Assembly (NCBI GenBank): GCA_016200765.1
Contig: JACQEC010000033.1
Coordinates: forward strand, 1-15,947
Length of the DNA: 15,947 bases
Origin: Chloroflexota bacterium
GTDB taxonomy: Bacteria; Chloroflexota; Anaerolineae; JACRMK01
Reading direction: 5' to 3'
Below the pieces are notes generated by a model that was given only the letters and a program-made list of their open reading frames with translations, was not told where the DNA came from and did no database searches. Shown in pieces: positions 1 to 6,143 of the stretch; the stretch's first letter is position 1; each line of letters opens with the position of its first letter. The position numbers and the translations under genes are program-made.

Positions 1-942
1 TTCACGATGCAGGATTTGGCCGAGCACACCAGCACGTGGGATGAGCCGATCGCGGTGGACTACGGCGGCTATCGGGTTTACGAGTGCCCGCCAAACGGGC
101 AGGGCATCGCCGCGCTGATGGCGCTGAACCTCGTCCGCGAGTTCGACTTGAAGGGGATGGGGCACCTGAACGCCGATACCCAGCACATCTTGATCGAAGC
201 GATGAAACTGGCCTTCGCCGACGCGCACGAATATGTGGCCGACCCCCGCATGGCCGAGGTGCCGATCAAGGAACTGCTCTCGGACGACTACGCCTGCGAG
301 CGGCGGCGGCTGATTGACATGCGCCGCGCCGCGCCGGAGTTTTTGCCCGGCAACCCGCTCAAGGGCGGCGATACGGAGTATCATTCGGTGATAGACCGCT
401 GGGGCAACGCCTGCTCATTTATCTGCTCGCTCTACATGAGCGGCTCGTTCGGCTCCGGCGTCGTCGTCGGCGACACCGCCATCCCTTTGCAGAATCGCGG
501 CAACTTGTTCTCGCTCGACCCCAAGCACCGCAACGTCATCGCGCCCGGCAAGCGGCCTTACCATACGATCATCCCGGCGATGGCCGTGCCGCTGGACGAG
601 AGCCGCCCGTACCGGGTCATTTCCTTCGGCGTGATGGGCGGCTTCATGCAGCCGCAGGGGCATTTGCAGGTCATGTGCAATCTCGCCAACTTCGGCCTGA
701 ACCCGCAGGAAGCGCTCGACGCGCCGCGCTTCCGGGTGGACGGCGGCGCGAAGGTGGCGATTGAGCCGGGCGTGCCCGAGGCGGTGCGCGCAGAATTGGC
801 CGCGCGCGGGCACGACCTGAGCGTGAGCGGCTGGTGGAACGCCGGCTTTGGGCGCGGGCAGGTCGTCGCCGTGGACGCGGACAGCGGCGCGATTGTGGCC
901 GGCAGTGAGCCGCGCTCGGATGGGTCCGCCGTGGGGTGGTAA
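1..942 (+). CDS. Gamma-glutamyltransferase family protein, C-terminal part (5' truncated by window edge)
   Basis: Ntn-hydrolase of the gamma-glutamyltransferase (GGT) family, which cleaves gamma-glutamyl bonds of glutathione and related compounds and is made as a precursor that cuts itself before a catalytic threonine. The reading frame is open from base 1, so the first in-frame ATG at base 7 is probably internal and most of the large subunit lies off the window. The family block GGDTEYHSVIDRWGN is visible; its Thr (codon 373-375) aligns with the nucleophile of the usual TTHxSVVD motif, with the second Thr replaced by Glu. Downstream are SFGSGVVV, LQNRGNLFSL and the GGFMQPQGHLQV block with PQEALDAPR, all typical of the small subunit. 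The stop is followed at once by the SD of the next small gene, so the two are probably co-transcribed. The exact substrate cannot be told; it could equally be an acylase-like GGT homologue. Confidence 0.9.
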   Translation, partial: FTMQDLAEHTSTWDEPIAVDYGGYRVYECPPNGQGIAALMALNLVREFDLKGMGHLNADTQHILIEAMKLAFADAHEYVADPRMAEVPIKELLSDDYACERRRLIDMRRAAPEFLPGNPLKGGDTEYHSVIDRWGNACSFICSLYMSGSFGSGVVVGDTAIPLQNRGNLFSLDPKHRNVIAPGKRPYHTIIPAMAVPLDESRPYRVISFGVMGGFMQPQGHLQVMCNLANFGLNPQEALDAPRFRVDGGAKVAIEPGVPEAVRAELAARGHDLSVSGWWNAGFGRGQVVAVDADSGAIVAGSEPRSDGSAVGW

Positions 943-956
943 GGGAGGAATGGTGT

Positions 957-1178
957 ATGGCGACAACGATCTATGAGCAACTGATTGCCGAAGGGATTAA
1001 AGGTCTGCCGCCCGACATGCTGGCGGAGATCGCCGATTTTGTCTATTTCATCCGCAAGCGGGCGCTACAGCCGCAGGCATTTGAAGCGGATTTGCAGCAT
1101 CTGAGGCTGGAGGTCGAGTTAAAGCGGCTGAGTCGAGACGAGGCGGCTCATCTCGAAATGGAAGCGGTGGGGTGGTAA
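957..1178 (+). CDS. Small DUF2281/antitoxin-like protein, 73 aa
   Basis: Short helical, acidic protein with the core LPPDMLAEIADFVYFIRKRAL, resembling the DUF2281/VapB-like small proteins often found as antitoxin-type or orphan regulators. The ATG at 957 is chosen because GGAGG (945-949) lies 7 bases upstream; an in-frame GTG at 936 would overlap the preceding gene and has no Shine-Dalgarno sequence. No toxin gene follows, so if it is an antitoxin it is an orphan here. From memory, relatives continue past the HLExE segment into a longer tail; this one ends abruptly in AVGW, the same four residues that end the upstream GGT, encoded by almost the same bases. Function is unproven. Confidence 0.6.
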   Translation: MATTIYEQLIAEGIKGLPPDMLAEIADFVYFIRKRALQPQAFEADLQHLRLEVELKRLSRDEAAHLEMEAVGW

Positions 1179-1194
1179 AAGTTATTTCCGGCGC

Positions 1195-1223
1195 TTGACA
1201 ATCTCATAGCACGCGCCTATACT
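1195..1223 (+). promoter_or_regulatory. Strong sigma70-type promoter of the ABC exporter leader
   Basis: Perfect -35 TTGACA (1195-1200), exactly 17 bases of spacer, and -10 TATACT (1218-1223; five of six consensus). It lies directly after the small gene's stop. The predicted start of transcription is near 1230, about 40 bases before the leader ORF and about 270 before the ABC gene. Confidence 0.8.
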
Positions 1224-1271
1224 GTTGCCGTCAATCAATCCCGCTGCACAGCAGAGAAAGGAGCAGGCGAC

Positions 1272-1349
1272 ATGTCAACTTCCCGCGCGGTCTTCATGTG
1301 GGGGCTTCTGGCCCGCGGGGAGAGTCTGCCTGCTCGTTGTTCGGTGTGA
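1272..1349 (+). CDS. Putative regulatory leader peptide, 25 aa
   Basis: A 25-codon ORF starting MSTSRAVFMWGLLARGE and ending ARCSV, stopped by TGA at 1347-1349. It is preceded by an excellent Shine-Dalgarno sequence, AAAGGAG (1257-1263), 8 bases before the ATG, and lies about 40 bases behind a near-consensus promoter. It has no recognisable domain. Its position between a strong promoter and an intrinsic terminator, upstream of a multidrug-type ABC exporter operon, is that of a translated attenuator leader. Bases 1317-1329, inside codons 16-20, can pair with the 5' arm of the terminator at 1376-1402, so ribosome position could decide whether the terminator forms. Translation and regulation are inferred from sequence only. 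Confidence 0.6.
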   Translation: MSTSRAVFMWGLLARGESLPARCSV

Positions 1350-1372
1350 TGGGTTAGCGCATCTAACGCATC
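1348..1372 (+). promoter_or_regulatory. Leader hairpin spanning the leader-ORF stop codon
   Basis: Bases 1348-1357 pair with 1363-1372 with one G-G mismatch, loop CGCAT (1358-1362). It begins inside the leader stop codon, so a ribosome terminating there would block it. It nests inside the proposed antiterminator helix (1317-1329 with 1378-1390). Confidence 0.5.
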
Positions 1373-1375
1373 GTG

Positions 1376-1410
1376 CCGCAGTCGCTCCTCGGGCGTCTGC
1401 GGTTTTTTTT
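1376..1410 (+). terminator. Rho-independent terminator / attenuator T1
   Basis: CCGCAG (1376-1381) pairs with CTGCGG (1397-1402); after one mismatch, CGC (1383-1385) pairs with GCG (1393-1395). Eight consecutive T follow (1403-1410). It ends the leader transcript about 90 bases before the ABC gene. An alternative 11-of-13 pairing of its 5' arm with leader-ORF bases 1317-1329 makes it a candidate attenuator rather than a simple terminator. Confidence 0.75.
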
Positions 1411-1437
1411 GTGGCTCACGACGGTTAATGGGTGAGC

Positions 1438-1473
1438 ATGGCCGCGGCTCTTCAGAAGCCCGCGGCCATTTTT
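1438..1473 (+). terminator. Second terminator-like hairpin T2, just before the ABC gene
   Basis: ATGGCCGCGG (1438-1447) pairs perfectly with CCGCGGCCAT (1460-1469), with a further three-pair CTT/AAG extension near the loop, followed by T at 1469-1473. It is very GC-rich and stable. Standing directly upstream of the ABC start, it must be read through for exporter expression, so it may be a second attenuation step or a translation-blocking hairpin. A 16-codon ORF without an SD (1428-1478) runs through it. Confidence 0.6.
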
Positions 1474-1498
1474 GTTGATGCCTGAAAGGAATCACACC

Positions 1499-3283
1499 TT
1501 GAATGACAGCGTAGATTTACTCGTCACCTATCTCCGTCCCCAGTGGCGGCGCGTGGCGTTATTGGGGGCGCTGGTGTTCAGCGGCATTGCCCTGCAGTTA
1601 GCCAACCCGCAGGTCATCCGCGCTTTCATTGACACGGCGCTGGCGCATGGCTCACCCACCGCGCTGACGACCGCGGCGCTCGCCTTTTTCGTCATCGCGC
1701 TGGCCCAGCGCGGGGTGACGTTGGCCGCCGACGTGCTGGCCGAGGATGTCGGCTGGGCGGCAACTAACGCCTTGCGCGCCGACCTGACCGAGCACTGCCT
1801 GCGACTGGACATGACCTTTCACAAACAGCACACACCCGGCGAGCTCATCGAGCGCATTGATGGCGACGTTTCGACGCTGGCCGGCTTCTTCTCGCAATTC
1901 AGCATCCGCGTGCTGGGCAACGGGCTGTTGGTGCTTGGCGTTCTCATCTTGCTTTTTCGCGAAGACGCGCGGCTGGGCGCCGGGCTGGCGCTGGTCGCCG
2001 CCGCGACGTTCGCCGTGCTTGGCCTTCTGCAAAGCCGCGCCGTCGCGCGCTGGAACGCCTCGCGGCAGACGCGCGCGCGCTTGAACGGATTTCTCGAAGA
2101 GTGGATCTCCGGCGCGGAAGACATTCGCGCCATTGGCGCCGAGCCGTATGTGATACGCCGCCTGCTCCGGTTGATGCGCGACGTGCTGGAGGCCGTGCGC
2201 GGGGCGGTGGTGTTCGGCGTCGCGATTCATGGCCTGACCGATCTGGTGTTTGCCTTCGGCTACGTCGCCGGGCTGGCGCTGGGCGTCTATCTCTTCCAAG
2301 CGGGCACGATTACGCTGGGCACAACGTACCTGATTATCCATTACATCAGCCTGATGGCGGTGCCCTTACAGCACATCCGGCGCGAGGCCGAAGACTTTCA
2401 GCAGGCCGCGGCCGGCATCCAGCGTGTCAACGAGTTGCTGCAGATGCGGGCGACGATCCCAGAAGAGCGTGAGATAGGGGTGCGAGGACACGGCGACGCG
2501 CGGCCTTCGGAGCGCAGGCTTCAGCCGAACAGAGCCGCGCATGCGCCGGCCGTCGAGTTCTGCAACGTCTCGTTTCATTACGAAGGCAATGGCAACGTCC
2601 TGCACGACGTTTCGTTCGCCCTGCCCGCCGGCAAGGTGCTAGGCGTACTGGGGCGCACCGGCAGTGGCAAGACGACGCTGACGCGCCTGCTGTTCCGGCT
2701 GTACGACCCATCGGAAGGGCGCATCGGCTTGAATGGCAGAGACCTGCGCGATTACCCCGTGCCGGAACTGCGCGCGCAGGTCGGTATGGTCACGCAGGAC
2801 GTGCAGTTGTTCCGCGCCGCTATCCGCGACAACTTGACGTTCTTCAACCCGCAGATAGATGACGCGCAGATCGAGCGCGCGCTGAAGGAACTGCGGCTGT
2901 GGGAGTGGCTGCAAACCCTTCCGGATGGCTTGTCCACGCCGCTGTTGGCCGGAGGGCAGGGCCTGTCCGCAGGTGAGGCACAATTGCTGGCCTTCACCCG
3001 TGTCTGGCTCAAAGAGCCGGGGCTGGTGATTTTAGATGAGGCCTCGTCGCGGCTCGACCCGGCCACCGAAACGCTATTGGAGCGCGCAGTAGATCGCCTG
3101 TTTGAGCGCCGCACCGGTATCGTCATCGCGCACCACCTGCGCACCGTCCAGCGCGCCGACGATATTCTAATTCTTGACGAGGGGCGCGTCGCCGAATACG
3201 GCCCGCGCACCGCGCTGGCGGCTGATCCGGCTTCGCGCTTCTACCGTCTTCTGCAGACCGGCATGGAGGAGGTCTTAGCATGA
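1499..3283 (+). CDS. ABC exporter half-transporter A (TMD-NBD; canonical Walker B)
   Basis: Multidrug/lipid-type ABC exporter subunit: an N-terminal six-helix membrane domain (about residues 1-300) and a C-terminal ATPase (about 345-594), acting in the cytoplasmic membrane. Visible motifs, numbered from the TTG start: Walker A GRTGSGKTT (385-393), Q-loop in VTQDVQLF, signature LSAGE (489-493, departing from LSGGQ), Walker B LVILDE with Asp513 and catalytic Glu514, and H-loop His545. The TTG at 1499 is preferred because GAAAGGA (1484-1490) lies 8 bases upstream; an in-frame ATG at 1478 has no SD, although it overlaps the stop of a tiny ORF (TGATG). The gene overlaps the next ABC gene by ATGA. 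Paired with that gene it should form a heterodimer: this NBD supplies the competent Walker B and a degenerate signature. The substrate is unknown; drug export is the usual guess for this family. Confidence 0.92.
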   Translation: MNDSVDLLVTYLRPQWRRVALLGALVFSGIALQLANPQVIRAFIDTALAHGSPTALTTAALAFFVIALAQRGVTLAADVLAEDVGWAATNALRADLTEHCLRLDMTFHKQHTPGELIERIDGDVSTLAGFFSQFSIRVLGNGLLVLGVLILLFREDARLGAGLALVAAATFAVLGLLQSRAVARWNASRQTRARLNGFLEEWISGAEDIRAIGAEPYVIRRLLRLMRDVLEAVRGAVVFGVAIHGLTDLVFAFGYVAGLALGVYLFQAGTITLGTTYLIIHYISLMAVPLQHIRREAEDFQQAAAGIQRVNELLQMRATIPEEREIGVRGHGDARPSERRLQPNRAAHAPAVEFCNVSFHYEGNGNVLHDVSFALPAGKVLGVLGRTGSGKTTLTRLLFRLYDPSEGRIGLNGRDLRDYPVPELRAQVGMVTQDVQLFRAAIRDNLTFFNPQIDDAQIERALKELRLWEWLQTLPDGLSTPLLAGGQGLSAGEAQLLAFTRVWLKEPGLVILDEASSRLDPATETLLERAVDRLFERRTGIVIAHHLRTVQRADDILILDEGRVAEYGPRTALAADPASRFYRLLQTGMEEVLA

Positions 3284-5076
3284 CCACATCTATCCCACAG
3301 GCGCGCCCGACGCTCGAGACGTGGCCGTTGAATTTACGACTGATACGCTACTGCGCCGGGCCGTTCGCCATCCACTGTGCGTTTGTGTTGTTCGTGTTCG
3401 GCCTGCAGGTCGCGCCCGGCCTGATCGAGAAGGCGGTGTTCGACACGCTTAGCGGCAACGCTCCGGCCGCCCCGGGCGTGTGGGGACTGATTGCGCTGTT
3501 GGTCGCCACCGAGGTGGCGCGGCTGGGCGGCACGGTGGCTCTGGAAGCCTACGGCTGGACGTTCCGAGGCACGGTCAACGCCCTCATGCGCCGCAACCTT
3601 CTCGCCAGCATCCTGCGGCGGCCCGCCGACCGCGCCCTGCCCGTCTCGCCCGGCGAGGCGGTCAACCGCTTTCGCAACGATGTGTCCGAGGTCGGAGACT
3701 TCCCAACGTGGCTGCCGGACATCGGAGGCAAACTGATCGCGGCGGTCATCGCCGTCGTCATCATGTTGCGGATTAATGCGACGATTACACTGTTCATCTT
3801 CCTGCCGCTGGCCGGCACCAGCATCATCAGCCACCTGCTCTGGGAGCGTTCGCGGCACTACTACGCGCTGAGCAGTCGCGCCACCGACGCAGTCACCGGT
3901 TTTCTGGGGGAGACGTTCGGCGCGGTGCAGGCGGTGAAGGTTGCCAGCGCCGAGGCAGGCATGGTCGCGCATCTGCGCGCGTTGAACGAAGCGAGACGCC
4001 GGGTGCAGGTGCGCCTCCGCTTATTCCGCGCCCTGCTTGACTCCCTCTACAGCGGGGCGGTCAGTTTTGGTGTCGGCATGGTGCTCTTGTTTGCGGGGCA
4101 GGCCATCAACGCAGGCACGTTCACAGTGGGCGACTTTGCGCTGTTCGTCAGTTACTTGTGGTTCGCAACGCAGTTGCCGACTGAACTCGGCAACTTCATT
4201 GGCGACTACAAGACCCAGGCGGTTTCAATTGAGCGGATGCTCGACCTGATCCGACCGGAACCGCCAGAGGTCTTGGTCGAGTTTCACCCGCTGGATGAGC
4301 GCGGCCTGCCGCCGCTCGTAATGGCGCCCCGCACAGCCGCGCACCGGCTGGAGCGGCTAGACCTGCGCGGGCTGACCCATCGCTATCCGGGCAGTCAGGC
4401 CGGACTCGGGCCAATTGACCTGACGCTGACGCGCGGCTCGTTCACGGTGGTCACCGGTCGGATTGGCTGCGGCAAATCTACTTTACTGCGGGTGCTACTC
4501 GGCCTCCTGCCAAAAACCGGCGGCGAGATTATCTGGAACGGCGAGCCGGTGGACGACCCGGCGGCGTTCTTCCGCCCGCCGCGCTGCGCCTACACCGCGC
4601 AGGTGCCGCGCCTGTTCAGCGAGACTCTGCGCGAGAATATCTTGATGGGCGTGCCGCCTGAACAGGCGGACTTGCCGACGGCGGTTCGGCTGAGCGTTCT
4701 GGAGCCGGACATCGCCGCGCTGGGTCAGGGGCTGGATACGCTGGTCGGGCCGCGCGGCATCCGCTTGTCAGGCGGGCAGGTTCAGCGCGCGGCGGCGGCG
4801 CGTATGTTCGCCCGCGACGCGGAACTTCTGCTCTGTGACGACCTGTCGAGCGCGCTGGACGTGGAGACGGAGCGCTCATTGTGGGAGCGGCTCTTTGCGC
4901 AGCGCGACGTGACCTGCCTGATCGTCTCGCACCGGCGGGCCGTCCTGCGCCGCGCCGATCAGGTTGTGGTGCTGAAAGACGGCAAGGTAGAAGCCACCGG
5001 CAAATTGGACGAACTGTTGGCGACGTGCGAGGAGATGCGCCAACTGTGGCAAGGGGACCGCGAAAGCCGGGGTTGA
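3280..5076 (+). CDS. ABC exporter half-transporter B (TMD-NBD; Asp-Asp Walker B)
   Basis: Second half-transporter, 598 aa, with a six-helix membrane domain (about 20-320) and an ATPase domain (about 358-590). Motifs: Walker A GRIGCGKST (393-401), Q-loop Gln441 in AQVPRLF, perfect signature LSGGQ (496-500), Walker B LLLCDD with Asp520 followed by Asp521 in place of the catalytic Glu, and H-loop His551. The ATG overlaps the stop of subunit A (3280-3283) and has GGAGGAGG (3265-3272) 7 bases upstream, so translation is coupled. The missing Glu here, with the non-consensus LSAGE in the partner, predicts one degenerate and one hydrolysing ATP site, as in BmrCD and TM287/288. This asymmetry is good evidence that the two products work as one heterodimer. 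The transported substrate is unknown. Confidence 0.92.
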   Translation: MTTSIPQARPTLETWPLNLRLIRYCAGPFAIHCAFVLFVFGLQVAPGLIEKAVFDTLSGNAPAAPGVWGLIALLVATEVARLGGTVALEAYGWTFRGTVNALMRRNLLASILRRPADRALPVSPGEAVNRFRNDVSEVGDFPTWLPDIGGKLIAAVIAVVIMLRINATITLFIFLPLAGTSIISHLLWERSRHYYALSSRATDAVTGFLGETFGAVQAVKVASAEAGMVAHLRALNEARRRVQVRLRLFRALLDSLYSGAVSFGVGMVLLFAGQAINAGTFTVGDFALFVSYLWFATQLPTELGNFIGDYKTQAVSIERMLDLIRPEPPEVLVEFHPLDERGLPPLVMAPRTAAHRLERLDLRGLTHRYPGSQAGLGPIDLTLTRGSFTVVTGRIGCGKSTLLRVLLGLLPKTGGEIIWNGEPVDDPAAFFRPPRCAYTAQVPRLFSETLRENILMGVPPEQADLPTAVRLSVLEPDIAALGQGLDTLVGPRGIRLSGGQVQRAAAARMFARDAELLLCDDLSSALDVETERSLWERLFAQRDVTCLIVSHRRAVLRRADQVVVLKDGKVEATGKLDELLATCEEMRQLWQGDRESRG

Positions 5077-5452
5077 CCAGCACTCTAAACGGAAATGCGC
5101 CCTCTGCGCGGGTTGAAACTTGCATCACGTCGCCGCGCATCAGTATAATGAGCGCATCAAACAATGCCAGCGCAAACCGATTTCTAAACAACCTTCGATC
5201 AGCTCAAAGCCATAGGGCAAGTCCTGTTTCAACTTCACAAAGGTTGACGCGGCTTTGCTGAAAGAACTGCGCGCGCTAACGCGGACTGGCTTCGAGCGCT
5301 TCCGCATAAACGGGCTGTCCTGAAACAGCCTGCTTGGGGCGTTGACATGTTGCGGTGCGATGTGGTGCTTGCCGTCTCACGACGGCGTTCACGATGCTAT
5401 CGCCATATTCTCTGTGCATACCGGCAGGGAGTTTAGGCTTTGGGGAGTGCGT
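5077..5452. other. Gene-poor stretch between the ABC operon and the toxin-antitoxin pair
   Basis: No convincing intact gene. It holds a TATAAT (5144-5149) flanked by direct repeats of GCGCATCA (5135-5142 and 5152-5159), a six-pair hairpin GGCTGT/ACAGCC (5313-5318, 5325-5330), and a perfect six-pair hairpin GCCGTC/GACGGC with loop TCAC (5371-5386) about 70 bases upstream of the antitoxin. Short protein-like stretches in two frames (FDQLKAIGQVLFQLHKG, then VDAALLKELRALTRTGFERF) between about 5190 and 5320 suggest a decayed coding sequence, but I cannot name it. No clear terminator with a T-run is visible after the ABC operon. Confidence 0.4.
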
Positions 5453-5698
5453 ATGAATGCTCCGGAGTTGCTGAAATCCGTCCAATTTGTCGTCGGCGCG
5501 GATGGACAACCGTCGGCGGTGCAGATCAAAATTGAAGATTGGGAATTACTTCTCGACTGGTTGGAAGAGCTGGATGATCGCGCGCTCGTAAAGGACATGC
5601 TCCCGCAGTTGCGGCTTGGCCCGCACGCCACTGTGGCCCTGCGCTGGCAGGATGTGCGCAATGAATGGGATCTGTCCGATGTACCTGACCAGCCATGA
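5453..5698 (+). CDS. Antitoxin-like small protein of a type II toxin-antitoxin module, 81 aa
   Basis: Acidic small protein with a beta-strand then helix pattern (VQFVVGADGQPSAVQI, then EDWELLLDWLEELDDRAL), the form seen in short antitoxins that sit before RelE/ParE-type toxins. It should bind and neutralise the toxin encoded next. The ATG at 5453 has GGGGAG (5442-5447) 5 bases upstream. Its stop overlaps the toxin start as ATGA, ensuring coupled synthesis with antitoxin first. The 81 residues show no obvious DNA-binding fold, so autoregulation cannot be assumed. The hairpin at 5371-5386 is a possible operator. Assignment rests mostly on context and fold pattern. Confidence 0.7.
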   Translation: MNAPELLKSVQFVVGADGQPSAVQIKIEDWELLLDWLEELDDRALVKDMLPQLRLGPHATVALRWQDVRNEWDLSDVPDQP

Positions 5699-6012
5699 CG
5701 GCTTATGAGGTCCTGATTGAGTTCGAAGTGCACCATGCGCGCAAACGCCTGCCGGGGAGCGTTCGGCAGCAGATCAGGCGCCTATTCGATGATCTCGCCA
5801 GCAATCCGAGGCCATCGCATAGTCAGGCCATTGATATTGCGCAGTGGGAGGTGCCGCCTGGCGTCGAGGTTCGCCGGTTGCGCTTAGTTCCATGGCGCAT
5901 CATCTATGCGGTGAACGATCAGGAGGCGTGGGTATGGATCTTGGCGATACGTCGCCGGCCGCCTTATAACTACGAAGACCTGCCTGACCTGATAGCCAGA
6001 ATTCAAAGGTGA
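5695..6012 (+). CDS. RelE/ParE-family toxin, 105 aa
   Basis: Small basic protein of the RelE/ParE superfamily. The N-terminal helices (HHARKRLPGSVRQQIRRLFDDLASNP) are followed by the typical sheet VEVRRLRLVPWRIIYAVNDQ and the C-terminal block WVWILAIRRRPPYNYEDL. RelE members cut mRNA on the ribosome whereas ParE members act on gyrase; the sequence alone does not decide which, though the RxxYxYEDL-like tail is common in RelE-type annotations. It overlaps the antitoxin by four bases and is the last gene of this short operon; the next gene converges from the right. Length is normal for the family, so the module looks intact. Confidence 0.85.
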   Translation: MTAYEVLIEFEVHHARKRLPGSVRQQIRRLFDDLASNPRPSHSQAIDIAQWEVPPGVEVRRLRLVPWRIIYAVNDQEAWVWILAIRRRPPYNYEDLPDLIARIQR

Positions 6013-6143
6013 TGCTACAACACCCGCGCGGCTTGCAGTTGGTCAGGCATTGCGCGCTGTGACATCACTCAGCAGAATACGAGCAGGTCGCCCGCGGCCT
6101 ATTCCCCAACCCGTTCGAGGGGGGTTCTTTTGGCAAAAGTTCT

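Noticed and set aside
415..980. Long minus-strand frames opposite the GGT gene
   Set aside because: The plus strand encodes conserved GGT motifs throughout; the minus frames are compositional by-products.
1428..1478. 16-codon ORF running through hairpin T2 and overlapping the ATG at 1478
   Set aside because: No SD and entirely within a stable hairpin. Not annotated as a gene, though mentioned as a possible coupling element.
1652..2341. 229-codon minus-strand frame inside the first ABC gene
   Set aside because: Shadow of a well-supported ABC gene; low-complexity composition and no recognisable domain.
5144..5149. Perfect TATAAT after the ABC operon
   Set aside because: No acceptable -35 at 16-18 bases (TTGAAA is 25 bases away), no extended -10, and no intact gene behind it, so not called as a promoter.
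6108..6131. AACCC/GGGTT hairpin followed by CTTTT after the RelE toxin
   Set aside because: Only five pairs with a 9-base loop and a poor T-run; too weak to call a terminator.
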